From positions 62,257 through 126,256 of the forward strand of contig NZ_AZWO01000007.1 in NCBI RefSeq assembly GCF_000514775.1: DNA of 64,000 nt. Reading direction: 5' to 3'. Positions 44,360 to 53,306 of the stretch are shown in pieces. This DNA is from Salinispora pacifica CNR114 (lineage in GTDB: Bacteria; Actinomycetota; Actinomycetes; Mycobacteriales; Micromonosporaceae). Both the position numbers and the translations under genes were made by a program. Below the pieces are notes generated by a model that worked only from the letters and a program-made list of their open reading frames with translations, was not told the origin of the DNA and did not search any database. Numbering within the stretch: the first letter of the stretch is position 1; the number at the start of each line of letters is the position of its first letter.

Positions 44360-45070
44360 ATGCGTCTGACGGTCGGCCCCTTGCCCCCCGCCGTTTACTG
44401 GCGGCGTCGCGCCGTTGTGCTCGGAGCGGTGTTTCTCTTCTTGGTTGTGGTTTTCTACTCCTCGTGGGGTAACTCGGACGAGTCAGCCAACAAGAATGCC
44501 AGCGGGCAGGGGCAGTCCTCCGGTGACTCCCCAGCCGCCTCCGAACCCCCGGTCGGGCCGGCGGACCCCCCGGACGACTCGGGCGACGCCGGTGGGGAGG
44601 AGCCGCCCAACTCCGAGTCGTCCGAGCCGTCCGAGGCGGCGGACCCGCCTCCGGCGCCCCCGAGTATCGATGACGGCGCCTGCACCGATGCCGATATCAG
44701 CGTGACCGCTGTGGCCCAGCCGGCGTCCGTGGGCAAGGGCGATGCCGTTGACCTGCAATTGAAGATCAAAAATGTTTCGGACCGGACCTGTAGCCGGGAT
44801 GTCGGCGCGGACAAACAGGAGCTGTTCCTCAAGTCGGGGGCGGCGACGATCTGGTCCTCCGACAGCTGTGGCACCGGTGAGGGCTCGGACGTCCAGTCGT
44901 TCACCCCAAATTTTGAGCGGTCCTATCGGATCACCTGGAACGGCAACGACGACAGCCGCTGTCAGGGTGGGGTCGCCACCGGCCCGGAAGCGCCGCCCGG
45001 CACCTACCAGGTGTTCGCCCGGGTCGGCACGAAGCACAGCGAGCCCGTGGAGCTCAAGGTCACCGGCTGA
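44360..45070 (+). CDS. membrane-anchored protein with extracellular domain, unknown
   Basis: This 236-residue protein has one N-terminal membrane segment (about 18-38). A Ser/Pro/Glu/Asp-rich linker (about 40-110) leads to an external domain of about 125 residues with four Cys (DDGACTDADI, DRTCSRD, SDSCGTG, SRCQGG) that could form two disulfides. The domain is beta-rich with SVTAVAQPASVGKGDAVDLQ opening and PGTYQVFARVGTKHSEPVEL closing, resembling an Ig-like fold. I cannot name a family. Its end faces disA convergently. A role at the cell surface is inferred from topology only. Confidence 0.75.
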   Translation: MRLTVGPLPPAVYWRRRAVVLGAVFLFLVVVFYSSWGNSDESANKNASGQGQSSGDSPAASEPPVGPADPPDDSGDAGGEEPPNSESSEPSEAADPPPAPPSIDDGACTDADISVTAVAQPASVGKGDAVDLQLKIKNVSDRTCSRDVGADKQELFLKSGAATIWSSDSCGTGEGSDVQSFTPNFERSYRITWNGNDDSRCQGGVATGPEAPPGTYQVFARVGTKHSEPVELKVTG

Positions 45071-45097
45071 CGCAAGCCGTATCGCCGGCGGGGGTGG

Positions 45098-46273
45098 TCA
45101 GACGTAGCGTTCCAGGATCGAGGCCTCGGCGAGCCGGGAGAGTCCTTCTCGGACGCCCCTGGCCCGGGCGTCGCCGACGCCCTCGACGGCCTGCAGGTCC
45201 TCCACAGTTGCGCCGAGCAGCCGCTGAAGGCTGCCGAAGTGCCCCACCAGGCGGTCGACGATCGCCACCGGCAGCCGCGGTACCTTGGCCAGTAGCCGGA
45301 ACCCGCGAGGGCTGAGCGCGGCGTCGAGTGCGTCGGCGGCGGCCGGGTAGCCGATCGCTCGGCTGACCGCGACCAGGTCGATCAACTCGGTCGCGGTCAG
45401 CAGGTCCAGCTCGACCAGAGCTTCGTCGAGGGTGCGGGACTTGCGGCCGGTGGGCAGGTAGTCCCGGATGACCAGGGTGCGGTCGGCGTCCACACCGGCC
45501 ATCAGCTCGTCGAGTTGCAGCGCGAGGAGCCGGCCGTCGGTGCCCAGCTCCACCACGTATCCGGCGATCTCGTCGGCGATCCGACGGACCATCTCGAGTC
45601 GTTGGACGACGGCGACCGCGTCCCGGACGGTGACCAGGTCCTCTATCTCCAGGGCGGAGAGGGTGCCGGAGACCTCGTCCAGGCGCAGCTTGTACCGTTC
45701 GAGCGTGGCGAGTGCCTGGTTGGCCCGGGAGAGGATGGCGGCCGAGTCGTCCAGCACGTGTCGCTGGCCGTTGACGTAGAGGCTGATGATCCGCATGGAC
45801 TGGCTCACCGAGATGACCGGGTAGCCGGTCTGACGGGCAACCCGCTCGGCGGTGCGGTGCCGGGTGCCGGACTCCTCGGTCGGGATCGCGGGATCGGGCA
45901 TCAGATGCACCGCCGCCCGGACGATCCGGCTACCGTCGCTGGAGAGCACCACGGCGCCATCCATTTTGCACAGCTCGCGGACGCGGGTGGCGGAGAACTC
46001 CACGTCGAGCGGGAAGCCGCCGGTGCAGAGGCTCTCGACGACCCGGTCACAGCCCAGGACGATCAGGGCGCCGGTGCGTCCACGGAGGATTCGCTCCAGC
46101 CCATCCCGGAGGGCGGTGCCCGGTGCCATCAGGGCCAGGTTGGCGCGCAGTGGGTCACTGGCCGCGCCTCCGGTCACGTGCACGCTGATCGGACGGGCGG
46201 TCGAACCCACGGCACCGGTGCGGGCGTGCGGTGTCGCGCCGGCAGGCTTGGTGGTGTCGCGGTCGGTCGGCAC
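45098..46273 (-). CDS. disA: DisA, diadenylate cyclase / DNA integrity scanning protein
   Basis: This makes cyclic di-AMP and scans DNA for branched intermediates. The 391-residue product has the DAC domain motifs KMDGA (DGA at 105-107) and [11 protein letters not shown] (RHR at about 138-140), the signature of active cyclases. A central helical spine and a C-terminal helix-hairpin-helix domain ([30 protein letters not shown]) follow. The N-terminal 40 residues are variable; the start is GTG 46273. It follows radA and the LpqE-like gene on the same strand, the conserved actinobacterial order. The 133-base gap to radA holds an AT-rich inverted repeat. Confidence 0.95.
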   Translation of the reverse strand: MPTDRDTTKPAGATPHARTGAVGSTARPISVHVTGGAASDPLRANLALMAPGTALRDGLERILRGRTGALIVLGCDRVVESLCTGGFPLDVEFSATRVRELCKMDGAVVLSSDGSRIVRAAVHLMPDPAIPTEESGTRHRTAERVARQTGYPVISVSQSMRIISLYVNGQRHVLDDSAAILSRANQALATLERYKLRLDEVSGTLSALEIEDLVTVRDAVAVVQRLEMVRRIADEIAGYVVELGTDGRLLALQLDELMAGVDADRTLVIRDYLPTGRKSRTLDEALVELDLLTATELIDLVAVSRAIGYPAAADALDAALSPRGFRLLAKVPRLPVAIVDRLVGHFGSLQRLLGATVEDLQAVEGVGDARARGVREGLSRLAEASILERYV

Positions 46274-46337
46274 GGGGACAGTCTACGGACTGCTCTGCGG
46301 TGGGTGCTGTCGCGGTTACTGTGATGTGTCGTGCTGC

Positions 46338-46388
46338 CTGAAATTCCCGATTCAACCGTTTAATGGCTTTTTATTGGGAAACTTTCAG
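46338..46388. repeat. AT-rich imperfect inverted repeat between radA and disA
   Basis: CTGAAATTCCC (46338-46348) pairs imperfectly with GGGAAACTTTCAG (46376-46388) around an A/T-rich 27-base loop. The surrounding 46330-46405 is the most AT-rich stretch I see in the window. It may be a terminator-like element for radA, or a small insertion remnant. It is also the promoter zone of disA on the minus strand. Confidence 0.5.
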
Positions 46389-46406
46389 TATAAAACGGGC
46401 TGAAGG

Positions 46407-47846
46407 TTATTCGGCAGATGCCCGCGCGACGGCTTGGAGCGCGGCCCGGACATCACTGACCTCGATCACCTGTAGCTGTTCGGCGCGGACACCGGTGCTC
46501 TCCGGACCGCAGCCCGGTGGTACGAGCGCGAGCCGGAAGCCGAGTCGGGCCGCCTCGGCCAGTCGGCGCGGCACCGCCCCCACCCGGCGTACCTCACCGG
46601 TGAGCCCGACCTCCCCGATCGCCACCAGGTGCGGGGTGATCGCGAGGTTGAGCCCGCCGGAGGCGACCGCCAGGGCGACCGCCAGGTCGGCGGCGGGCTC
46701 GACGACCCGGATGCCGCCAACAGTGGCCGCGAAGACCTCCCGATCGTGCAGGGTCAGCCGCTCGGTGCGGCGTTGGAGCACCGCCAGGACCATCGCGAGT
46801 CGGGCTGAGTCGAGCCCGGAGACCGTTCGTCGGGGCGAACCGGCCACCGTCGCCCCGATCAGCGCCTGCACCTCGGTGACCAGCGCACGTCGCCCCTCCA
46901 TCGCCACCGTGACACAGGTGCCGGGGACCGGCTCCGAGTAGCGGGTGCGAAAGAGCCCGGACGGGTCGGCCAGGCTGCTGATGCCGCCCTCGTGCATCTC
47001 GAAGCAGCCGACCTCGTCGGCCGCGCCGAACCGGTTCTTCACCCCCCGCACCAACCGCAGGGACGAGTGTTTGTCCCCTTCGAAGTGCAGGACCACGTCA
47101 ACCAGGTGCTCCAGCACCCGTGGACCGGCCACCTGGCCCTCCTTGGTGACGTGCCCCACCAGCAGCGTCGCGATGCCCCGCTCCTTGGCCACCGCCACCA
47201 GGGCCGCGGTGACCGCGCGGACCTGGGTCACCCCGCCGGGTACCCCTTCGCTGCCGGTGGTCGAGATCGTCTGCACCGAGTCCAGCACCAGCAGCCCCGG
47301 CTTGACCGCGTCCAGGTGCCCGAGCACCGCGGCGAGGTCGCTCTCGGCCGCCAGATAGAGCTGCTCGTGCAGGGTGCCCATCCGTTCGGCGCGCAACCGG
47401 ACCTGGCTGACCGACTCCTCACCACTGACCACGAGCGATGGGTTGGCACCGCCGGCGGCCCACTGCTGCGCCACGTCGAGGAGCAGGGTCGACTTGCCGA
47501 CCCCCGGCTCGCCGGCGAGCAACACGACCGCGCCCGGAACCAGGCCGCCGCCGAGTACCCGGTCAAGCTCGCTGACACCGGTTGGGCGGGCGCGCGCCGG
47601 CGCGGCGCTGATGGTGGCGATCGGCCGCGCCGGCTCGGCCGGCAGCCGGGAACTGACCACCCGGCCGGAGACCGTCGGGCCGGTCAGCGTGCACTCGACG
47701 ACCGAGCCCCACTCGCCGCACTCCGGGCAGCGGCCGACCCACTTCGGCGGTTGGTGGCCGCAGGCGTCGCACTCGTAGGCGGGGCGGGGTGCGCGGGCGG
47801 CGCGGGCGCCGGTCGTGCCGGCGCGGCCGGAGCGGGAGGTGGTCAT
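46407..47846 (-). CDS. radA: DNA repair protein RadA (Sms)
   Basis: RadA promotes branch migration of recombination intermediates and is related to RecA and Lon. The 479-residue product starts with a zinc ribbon ECDACGHQPPKWVGRCPECGEWG. The RecA-like core has Walker A AGEPGVGKSTLLLDV (about 109-123), the KNRFG motif, and a Lon-like C-terminal part with GGIRVVEPAADLAVALAVASG. The GTG/ATG at 47846 begins MTTSRSG. It shares the disA neighbourhood; the two act together in sporulation DNA checks in other bacteria. Confidence 0.96.
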   Translation of the reverse strand: MTTSRSGRAGTTGARAARAPRPAYECDACGHQPPKWVGRCPECGEWGSVVECTLTGPTVSGRVVSSRLPAEPARPIATISAAPARARPTGVSELDRVLGGGLVPGAVVLLAGEPGVGKSTLLLDVAQQWAAGGANPSLVVSGEESVSQVRLRAERMGTLHEQLYLAAESDLAAVLGHLDAVKPGLLVLDSVQTISTTGSEGVPGGVTQVRAVTAALVAVAKERGIATLLVGHVTKEGQVAGPRVLEHLVDVVLHFEGDKHSSLRLVRGVKNRFGAADEVGCFEMHEGGISSLADPSGLFRTRYSEPVPGTCVTVAMEGRRALVTEVQALIGATVAGSPRRTVSGLDSARLAMVLAVLQRRTERLTLHDREVFAATVGGIRVVEPAADLAVALAVASGGLNLAITPHLVAIGEVGLTGEVRRVGAVPRRLAEAARLGFRLALVPPGCGPESTGVRAEQLQVIEVSDVRAALQAVARASAE

Positions 47847-47874
47847 CCCAGGACGTTAACCGTCGCGTCGACGA

Positions 47875-48528
47875 TCAGTGCCCGGCGCCACCCGGACCGC
47901 CGTGCCCGTCTTCCAGCTCCTCGAAGCCGGTGTGGCGCTCGATGATCGGCTCCGGGGGAGCGGCCGGGGTGAGCGGCACGGCGACCGGCGCCGCAGCCCG
48001 GATCGTGGTGCCACCGAAGTCGAAGGTCACGAAGATGGCCTCGCCGACGCGCAGCGGCTTGTCCAGCCCGATCAGCCGCAGCACCGTTGCCGCCTCCGAG
48101 TTGAGCTGTGCAAAACTCAGCGGCGGCACCACGATCTGGGCCGGCATGCCAGCGGGTGACGCAGTCTCGGTGGCCGTCGTTGCCGGGCTTTCCCCGACCG
48201 GGGCGTTGGGGTCGCTGCGGACGACGTTCTGGGCGCCCTCGGTGGTGACGGTCACCGTGACCTGGTTCGGTGAGTCGTTGTAGAGGACCACGTCCAGGTT
48301 CGCGTCGTCACCGGCCTGGTAGCCGTCTACCCCCGGGTAGGCGATCAGCAGGCTACGAACAGCGAAGTCGCCGCTCTTACTCGCGACGTTGACACCCTGA
48401 ATCGACGGTACGGTTTCGGCGGTCTCGGCGACCTGACCGGCGCTGCATCCAGAGAGCAGTAGCCCGCTCGTCGCCAACCCGGCCAGTAGCAGGGCCGACC
48501 GGCGGGAACCCCTGATCGAGCGCGTCAC
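47875..48528 (-). CDS. LpqE-like lipoprotein
   Basis: This is a 217-residue lipoprotein with lipobox LLLSGCS and Cys28. The mature domain of about 170 residues has the beta-rich pattern DAFAVRSLLIAYP-type strand, DANLDVVLYNDSPNQVTVTVTT and VRVGEAIFVTFDF, which recall small PCu(A)C-like periplasmic/lipoprotein domains. It lies beside radA and disA as LpqE does in Mycobacterium tuberculosis (from memory), hence the name. I chose GTG 48528 because GAGGAGG is 6 bases upstream, while ATG 48546 would overlap that site. A copper-related role is only a suggestion. Confidence 0.75.
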   Translation of the reverse strand: MTRSIRGSRRSALLLAGLATSGLLLSGCSAGQVAETAETVPSIQGVNVASKSGDFAVRSLLIAYPGVDGYQAGDDANLDVVLYNDSPNQVTVTVTTEGAQNVVRSDPNAPVGESPATTATETASPAGMPAQIVVPPLSFAQLNSEAATVLRLIGLDKPLRVGEAIFVTFDFGGTTIRAAAPVAVPLTPAAPPEPIIERHTGFEELEDGHGGPGGAGH

Positions 48529-48665
48529 GTCGGTCCTCCTCGTCATGATCGGGCCCGGTCGTACGCCGGACACGGTGGCCATGCCCGTGCAGACCGCGCT
48601 CCAGGGTAGTTGGGACTGATCCAGTTCCGCACGCCGACCCGGGGATGCCACCGCTGTGAGGGCGC

Positions 48666-49592
48666 TCAAATCAATGGTCCGCTGGTCAAAAGCAGAATTA
48701 CATCGATGATGGCGATTGCTAAGACTGCTCGGAAGGCGGCCGTCGATCGGGTCGTGGCGCGATTGGTGACGCGCTCGCCGTACCAGAGTAGCGGTGGTAT
48801 CAGGACGGCGGCGGCCGCCGTGGCGAGCCCGACCGGCGACGGTGGTCCGGGCGGCCCGAAGACCAGGGTGGCGGTCGCCGCGAGCAGGAGCCCGATGGCG
48901 GCGGTCCGGCTGCCGCCCGGGCCGAGCCGGTGGGGCAGCCCGCGGACGCCGGTGCGGGCGTCGTCGTCGAGGTCGGGCAGCACGTTCGCGAAGTGCGCGC
49001 CGGCGCCGAGTAGGGCCGCGGCGACGACCAGCCAGACCGGTGGCGCTCCAGCGCCCGGCAGCGCCAGCACGATGAAGGCCGGCAACGACCCGAAGGAGGC
49101 CGTGTAGGGCAGGACCGACAGCGGCGAGGACTTCAGCGGCCAGTTGTAGAGCAGCGCGGAGATCAGCCCGGCGGTGGCTACGGCCGCGGCGGCCCGGTTC
49201 GTCGTCAGCGCGAGCACCGGGGTGGCGAGCGTGGCCGCGGCGGCGGCAACGGCGGTCGTGCGTCGGCTGACCAGACCGGCGGCGACCGGCTTGTCAGGCC
49301 GCCCGACCACGGTGTCCCGCTTCGCGTCGAGCGCGTCGTTGGTCCACCCGACGGCGAGTTGACTGGCAGCCACGGTGAGCACCACGACGACCACCCCCGT
49401 CAGCCGGTGCCCGACACCCCAGGCGAGCAGGCCGGCCACGGTGGTGACCGCGGCTGCTGGCTCGGGATGACTCGCCCGGAGCAGGGCCGCCACCGACCGG
49501 TTGCGGGTCGCTCCCGAGCCACCGGCTGTGCGCCCGGCTCGGTCCGGCCGGGTCAGCACCCGCGCGACACGCCGTAGCACTGAGGAGGTCAT
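48666..49592 (-). CDS. UbiA-type aromatic prenyltransferase
   Basis: This 308-residue membrane enzyme of the UbiA superfamily has seven to nine helices. The first Asp-rich motif is NDALDAKRD (about 88-96) and the second is LPDLDDDA (about 205), which bind the Mg-diphosphate of the prenyl donor. It sits divergent, 45 bases apart, from a methyltransferase gene and near a type III PKS. The set resembles the agq genes for alkyl-O-dihydrogeranyl-methoxyhydroquinones, in which a UbiA-like enzyme geranylates an aromatic intermediate. The ATG at 49592 has GGAGG upstream; the frame is open to 50000 without support. The donor chain length is not visible. Confidence 0.85.
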   Translation of the reverse strand: MTSSVLRRVARVLTRPDRAGRTAGGSGATRNRSVAALLRASHPEPAAAVTTVAGLLAWGVGHRLTGVVVVVLTVAASQLAVGWTNDALDAKRDTVVGRPDKPVAAGLVSRRTTAVAAAAATLATPVLALTTNRAAAAVATAGLISALLYNWPLKSSPLSVLPYTASFGSLPAFIVLALPGAGAPPVWLVVAAALLGAGAHFANVLPDLDDDARTGVRGLPHRLGPGGSRTAAIGLLLAATATLVFGPPGPPSPVGLATAAAAVLIPPLLWYGERVTNRATTRSTAAFRAVLAIAIIDVILLLTSGPLI

Positions 49593-49637
49593 GAGGGAAG
49601 TCTGGTCGTTACCGGGCAGTCGTGCCACGCTCGGTCC

Positions 49638-50408
49638 ATGCCAGAGGCTGGCCGCACCCTGCCGCGCAATGATCCGCGCCAGTACGACGACCTGGCCGGG
49701 GAGTGGTGGCGGCCGGACGGCGCGTTCGCCATGTTGCACTGGCTGGCCGAGTCCCGGGCGGCGTTGGTGCCGGCGGCGTCGCGTCCCGGCGCCCTCCTGG
49801 TCGACCTCGGCTGTGGTGCCGGGCTGCTCGCCCCACACCTCGCCGGCAAGGGCTATCGACACGTCGGGGTCGACCTCACCGGTTCGGCGCTGCGCCAGGC
49901 CGCCGGGCACGGCGTGGCGGTGCTCAACGCCGACGCGACCGCCGTGCCGCTCACCTCCGGCTGCGCCGACGTGGTGGCCGCGGGCGAGCTGTTGGAGCAC
50001 GTTCCCGACTGGCGAACGGTGGTGGCCGAGGCCTGCCGGCTACTCCGACCGGGCGGGCTACTCGTCCTCGACACGCTCAACGACACCGCGCTGAGCCGCC
50101 TGCTCGCCGTCCACATCGGCGAGCGGCTGCCCACGGTTCCGCGCGGGATCCACGACCCACGGTTGTTCGTGGACGCCCGCGCACTGGTCGCCGAATGTGC
50201 CCGGTACGGCGTCGACCTGCGGCTACGCGGGATTCGACCGCAGCTGATTCGGGTGCTCGGCTGGCTGGCCCGGCGGGCACGGGGTGCGGGCGGGGTGCCC
50301 CCACGCATCGTGCCGACCTGGTCAACTGCGGTGCTCTACCAGGGCTGGGGCCGGCGCGAGCGCGATCAGAAGCGGATGGACGGATCTGAGGAGGGAACGG
50401 TCGCATGA
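49638..50408 (+). CDS. SAM-dependent O-methyltransferase (UbiG-like)
   Basis: This 256-residue methyltransferase has the SAM motif I LLVDLGCGAGLLAPHLA (about 53-69), VLNADATAVPL and a motif III-like AEACRLLRPGGLLVLDTLN. It resembles UbiG/Coq3 quinone-precursor O-methyltransferases. It overlaps the flavoprotein gene as ATGA, so it belongs to the polyketide cluster. A methoxy group on a hydroquinone is the expected product in agq-like pathways. The substrate identity is inference from neighbours. Confidence 0.85.
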   Translation: MPEAGRTLPRNDPRQYDDLAGEWWRPDGAFAMLHWLAESRAALVPAASRPGALLVDLGCGAGLLAPHLAGKGYRHVGVDLTGSALRQAAGHGVAVLNADATAVPLTSGCADVVAAGELLEHVPDWRTVVAEACRLLRPGGLLVLDTLNDTALSRLLAVHIGERLPTVPRGIHDPRLFVDARALVAECARYGVDLRLRGIRPQLIRVLGWLARRARGAGGVPPRIVPTWSTAVLYQGWGRRERDQKRMDGSEEGTVA

Positions 50409-51568
50409 CGCAGGCTGTGCAGGTGGCGCGCCGGTTGGCGCCGCGATTCGCCGCTCGGGCGGCCGACCACGACCGGGACGGCATCTTCCCGGTCGACGAT
50501 TTCCGAGACCTCCGGGAGGCGGGCCTGTTCGGTCTGCTGGTGCCGCGGGAGCTTGGCGGCCTCGGCGCCGCCTTCGGGGAGTACGCGGCAGTCGCGACCG
50601 AGTTGGCCCGGGGAAACGGCGCGACCGCGCTGGTGTTCAACATGCATGCCTCGGTCACCGGCGCGCTGGGCGCGGTGACCGAGGAGTTGGCCGAGACGCT
50701 CGGCCTGCCAGACGAGGCGTTGGCGGCGCGGGACCGGCTGCTGCGGGCGGCGGCGGATGGCTCCTGGTACGCGGTGGCGATGAGCGAACGCGGGGCGGGG
50801 GCCCGGCTCTCGCAGCTCAGCACGGTGTACGAGCCGGTCGCCGGCGGCTGGCGGATCAAGGGGAGCAAGACCTTCTGCTCCGGTGCCGGCCACGCCGACG
50901 GCTATCTGGTGGCCGCCCGTAGCGCGGCTGACCCGTCGGTGGTCTCCCAGTTTCTCGTGCCGGCCGGGGACGGGCTGGCCGTCGAGGAGACCTGGGACTC
51001 GCTGGGCATGCGGTCCACCTCCTCCCACGACCTGCACCTGGAGGTGACGGTGCCGGCAGACCGGCTGCTTGGCGGGGTCGAGGGGCTGGCTCTGGTAGTG
51101 GCGCAGTTGATGCCGCACTGGCTGGTCGCGAGTTACGCCGCGGTGTACGTCGGGGTCGCGCGGGCCGCGATCGACGCCGCGGCCGAGCACCTGAACGCCC
51201 GTGAGCTCGGCGGTCTGCCGGCGGTCCGGGCCCGGCTCGGTCGCGCCGACGCGGCGGTGGCCGCGGCGGACCTGGTGGTGGCGGAGGCGGCCCGGCGGGT
51301 GGACGAGGCGCCGGGTGACGCCGAGACGAACCGTTGGGTCTGGCGGGCGAAGTTGCTGGCGGGCGCCACCGCGGCCGACGTGGCGGCCTCGGTGCTGGAG
51401 GCGGCCGGCACCGGGGCCACTCGGCGGGGGCATCCGTTGGAGCGGCTCTACCGGGATGCGCGTTGCGGTTCGCTGCACCCGGCCACCTCCGACGTCTGCG
51501 CGGACTGGCTCGGCATCGCCGTGCTCGGTGGCGACCCGGACCGCGACGGGTCGGCTCCTCGTTGGTGA
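50405..51568 (+). CDS. acyl-CoA dehydrogenase-like flavoprotein, candidate monooxygenase
   Basis: This 387-residue member of the acyl-CoA dehydrogenase superfamily has the N-terminal helical domain with FPVDDFRDLREAGLFGLLVPRELGG and FAD-linked segments MSERGAGARLSQLSTVYEPVAGGWRIKGSKTF. The C-terminal helical domain ends TSDVCADWLGIAVLGG. The catalytic Glu position of true dehydrogenases is not obvious by eye. In the superfamily some enzymes are flavin monooxygenases that hydroxylate aromatic rings. Sitting between a methyltransferase and a type III PKS, it may be the ring oxidase of an agq-like pathway. The exact role is uncertain. Confidence 0.75.
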   Translation: MTQAVQVARRLAPRFAARAADHDRDGIFPVDDFRDLREAGLFGLLVPRELGGLGAAFGEYAAVATELARGNGATALVFNMHASVTGALGAVTEELAETLGLPDEALAARDRLLRAAADGSWYAVAMSERGAGARLSQLSTVYEPVAGGWRIKGSKTFCSGAGHADGYLVAARSAADPSVVSQFLVPAGDGLAVEETWDSLGMRSTSSHDLHLEVTVPADRLLGGVEGLALVVAQLMPHWLVASYAAVYVGVARAAIDAAAEHLNARELGGLPAVRARLGRADAAVAAADLVVAEAARRVDEAPGDAETNRWVWRAKLLAGATAADVAASVLEAAGTGATRRGHPLERLYRDARCGSLHPATSDVCADWLGIAVLGGDPDRDGSAPRW

Positions 51569-51602
51569 AGGTGCTGGGAGATCAGAACGAAGGGTGGGCA
51601 TC

Positions 51603-52664
51603 ATGGCCGTGCCGGTGATCGCGGGGATCGGTACGGCGCATCCGCCGTCGGCCGAGCAGGGTGAGTTGTGGGAGGGCTTCTTCGCCCGGCACTACTCCGG
51701 AACCACCCGGGCGCTGGCCGAACGCATCTTCGCCAACTCGGGGGTGAATCGCCGGCAGGCCGCGGTCAATCCGGTGCTGGAGGATGTCTCCGACTGGTCG
51801 ACCGAGCGGCGGATGCGGCGCTATCAGGTGGAGGCGCTGCCACTGGGCAAGGAGGCGGTTGGGCGGGCGCTCACCGCCGCCGGTCTGGCCGCCGGTGACG
51901 TCGGGCTCTTCGTGGTCTGTTCCTGCACCGGATACGCAACCCCGGGGCTGGACATTCTCCTCGCCCGGGATCTCGGCATGGCACCGGGCACGCAGCGGGT
52001 CTTCGTCGGTCACATGGGCTGTTATGCCGCGTTGCCGGGGCTGGGCGTGGCGAGCGACTTCGTGACCGCCCGAGACCAACCCGCCATGCTGCTCTGCGCG
52101 GAGCTGACCAGCCTGCACATTCAGCCCGCCACCGCCCGGGTGGACACCCAGCAGATCGTCTCGCACGCGCTCTTCTCCGACGCCGCGGTGGCCGCCGTGG
52201 TCGTGCCCGGTGGTCCCGGGTACGCGGTGCGGGCGGTCACCTCGGTGACCGACACCTCCACCGCCGATCACATGACCTGGGATGTCACCGACACCGGGTT
52301 CCGGATGGGGCTGTCGCCGAAGGTGCCGCAGGTGCTCTCGACGCAGGTACGGGCGCTGGTGGACGGCTTGCTCGCCCAGCATGACCTGCGGCGGTCGGAG
52401 GTGGACGGCTGGGCGGTGCACCCGGGCGGCCCCCGCATCCTCAACGTGGTGGAGCGGGAACTCGCCCTGCCGTCGTCCGCCCTGGCGGCGTCCCGGGAGA
52501 CGTTGGCCGAGCGGGGCAACTGTTCGTCGCCGACGGTGCTGTTGGTGCTGGACCGACTACACCGATCGGTCGTGCCGGCGCGACGGGTGGTGATGTTGGC
52601 CTTCGGCCCGGGCCTGACCCTGTACGCGGGCCTCCTCGAACGGTCAGCTGGCGAGGCGGGCTAG
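51603..52664 (+). CDS. type III polyketide synthase
   Basis: This 353-residue homodimeric synthase has Cys140 (in FVGHMGCYAAL), His273 (in WAVHPGGPRIL) and Asn306 (in RGNCSSPT), the catalytic triad of chalcone-synthase-like enzymes. The ATG at 51603 is used; the frame is open to 51201 inside the previous gene. Such enzymes in Actinoplanes-type bacteria make alkylresorcinols or pyrones from long-chain acyl-CoA starters. Its stop overlaps the 3' end of the convergent gene (52644) by 21 bases. The starter unit cannot be read from the sequence. Confidence 0.9.
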   Translation: MAVPVIAGIGTAHPPSAEQGELWEGFFARHYSGTTRALAERIFANSGVNRRQAAVNPVLEDVSDWSTERRMRRYQVEALPLGKEAVGRALTAAGLAAGDVGLFVVCSCTGYATPGLDILLARDLGMAPGTQRVFVGHMGCYAALPGLGVASDFVTARDQPAMLLCAELTSLHIQPATARVDTQQIVSHALFSDAAVAAVVVPGGPGYAVRAVTSVTDTSTADHMTWDVTDTGFRMGLSPKVPQVLSTQVRALVDGLLAQHDLRRSEVDGWAVHPGGPRILNVVERELALPSSALAASRETLAERGNCSSPTVLLVLDRLHRSVVPARRVVMLAFGPGLTLYAGLLERSAGEAG

Positions 52665-53306
52665 CTCGGGTTCGTAGTCGGCGGTGGAGCGGAGCTCGGG
52701 GAGCACCTTCCGTACCGTCCCGGAGCGGTCCACGAGCAGCGCGCTGGCCACGCCGGCCCGGGGCGGCAGGCGAAGGAAAGCGCGTAACCCGTCGGCCGGG
52801 TCGTCGAGCGCGTGCAGGGCGGTCTCCGGAGCGGGGGGCGACTCGCGTACGGCGGGGGCGGGGTTGACGATGATCACGGTGACCCGGGGTGGCGCGACGG
52901 CGACGGTGTTGGCCACCTCGGCCGGGCAGGCGCACGCGTCGGTGAGGACGATCACGGCGGGCAGCAGGCCCCGCAGCGGCACCGGTTTACCGTTGTCCAC
53001 CAGGTCGAACGCGGGCAGGGTTCGCCCGATCAGGTCCGCGGGGGTGGCCGGGGTTGACGCCGGTGGGGTGGGGGCGGGTTGGGCCCAGAGGGTCGCGTTC
53101 AGCCCGGCCAACACGGTGACCATGGCGATTAAAAGTGTCAGCAGCGCCGGCAGTATCGAACGAGATCGGGCCGGCCGGTTCAGTTCCCGGCGGAGCTGTT
53201 CGGCCTCGGCCGAGAGCTCTGCGGCGTTGTCCGGTACGACCACCCGGCCCCATTCGGGTGGCAGGTCTGGCAGTCCGGAGTCGTCGTCCGCGGCGGGCCT
53301 GCCCAT
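52644..53306 (-). CDS. single-pass membrane protein, possible thioredoxin-like domain
   Basis: This 220-residue protein has a 50-residue N-terminus with a helical segment (SAEAEQLRRELNRPARSR), one membrane helix (about 52-74) and an external domain. That domain begins LIGRTLPAFDLVDNGKPVPLRGLLPAVIVLTDACACPAE, which resembles a thioredoxin/TlpA-like opening with the Cys pair in an atypical C-x-C arrangement. It then has VIIVNPAPAV and SALLVDRSGTVRKVLPE. The 3' end overlaps the type III PKS gene. Redox activity is doubtful because a CxxC is not seen. No other family is recognised. Confidence 0.65.
   Translation of the reverse strand: MGRPAADDDSGLPDLPPEWGRVVVPDNAAELSAEAEQLRRELNRPARSRSILPALLTLLIAMVTVLAGLNATLWAQPAPTPPASTPATPADLIGRTLPAFDLVDNGKPVPLRGLLPAVIVLTDACACPAEVANTVAVAPPRVTVIIVNPAPAVRESPPAPETALHALDDPADGLRAFLRLPPRAGVASALLVDRSGTVRKVLPELRSTADYEPELARLAS

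Noticed and set aside
48666..50000. Upstream extension of the prenyltransferase frame to 50000
   Set aside because: The extra region is antisense to the methyltransferase gene and has no UbiA similarity; ATG 49592 with GGAGG is the credible start.
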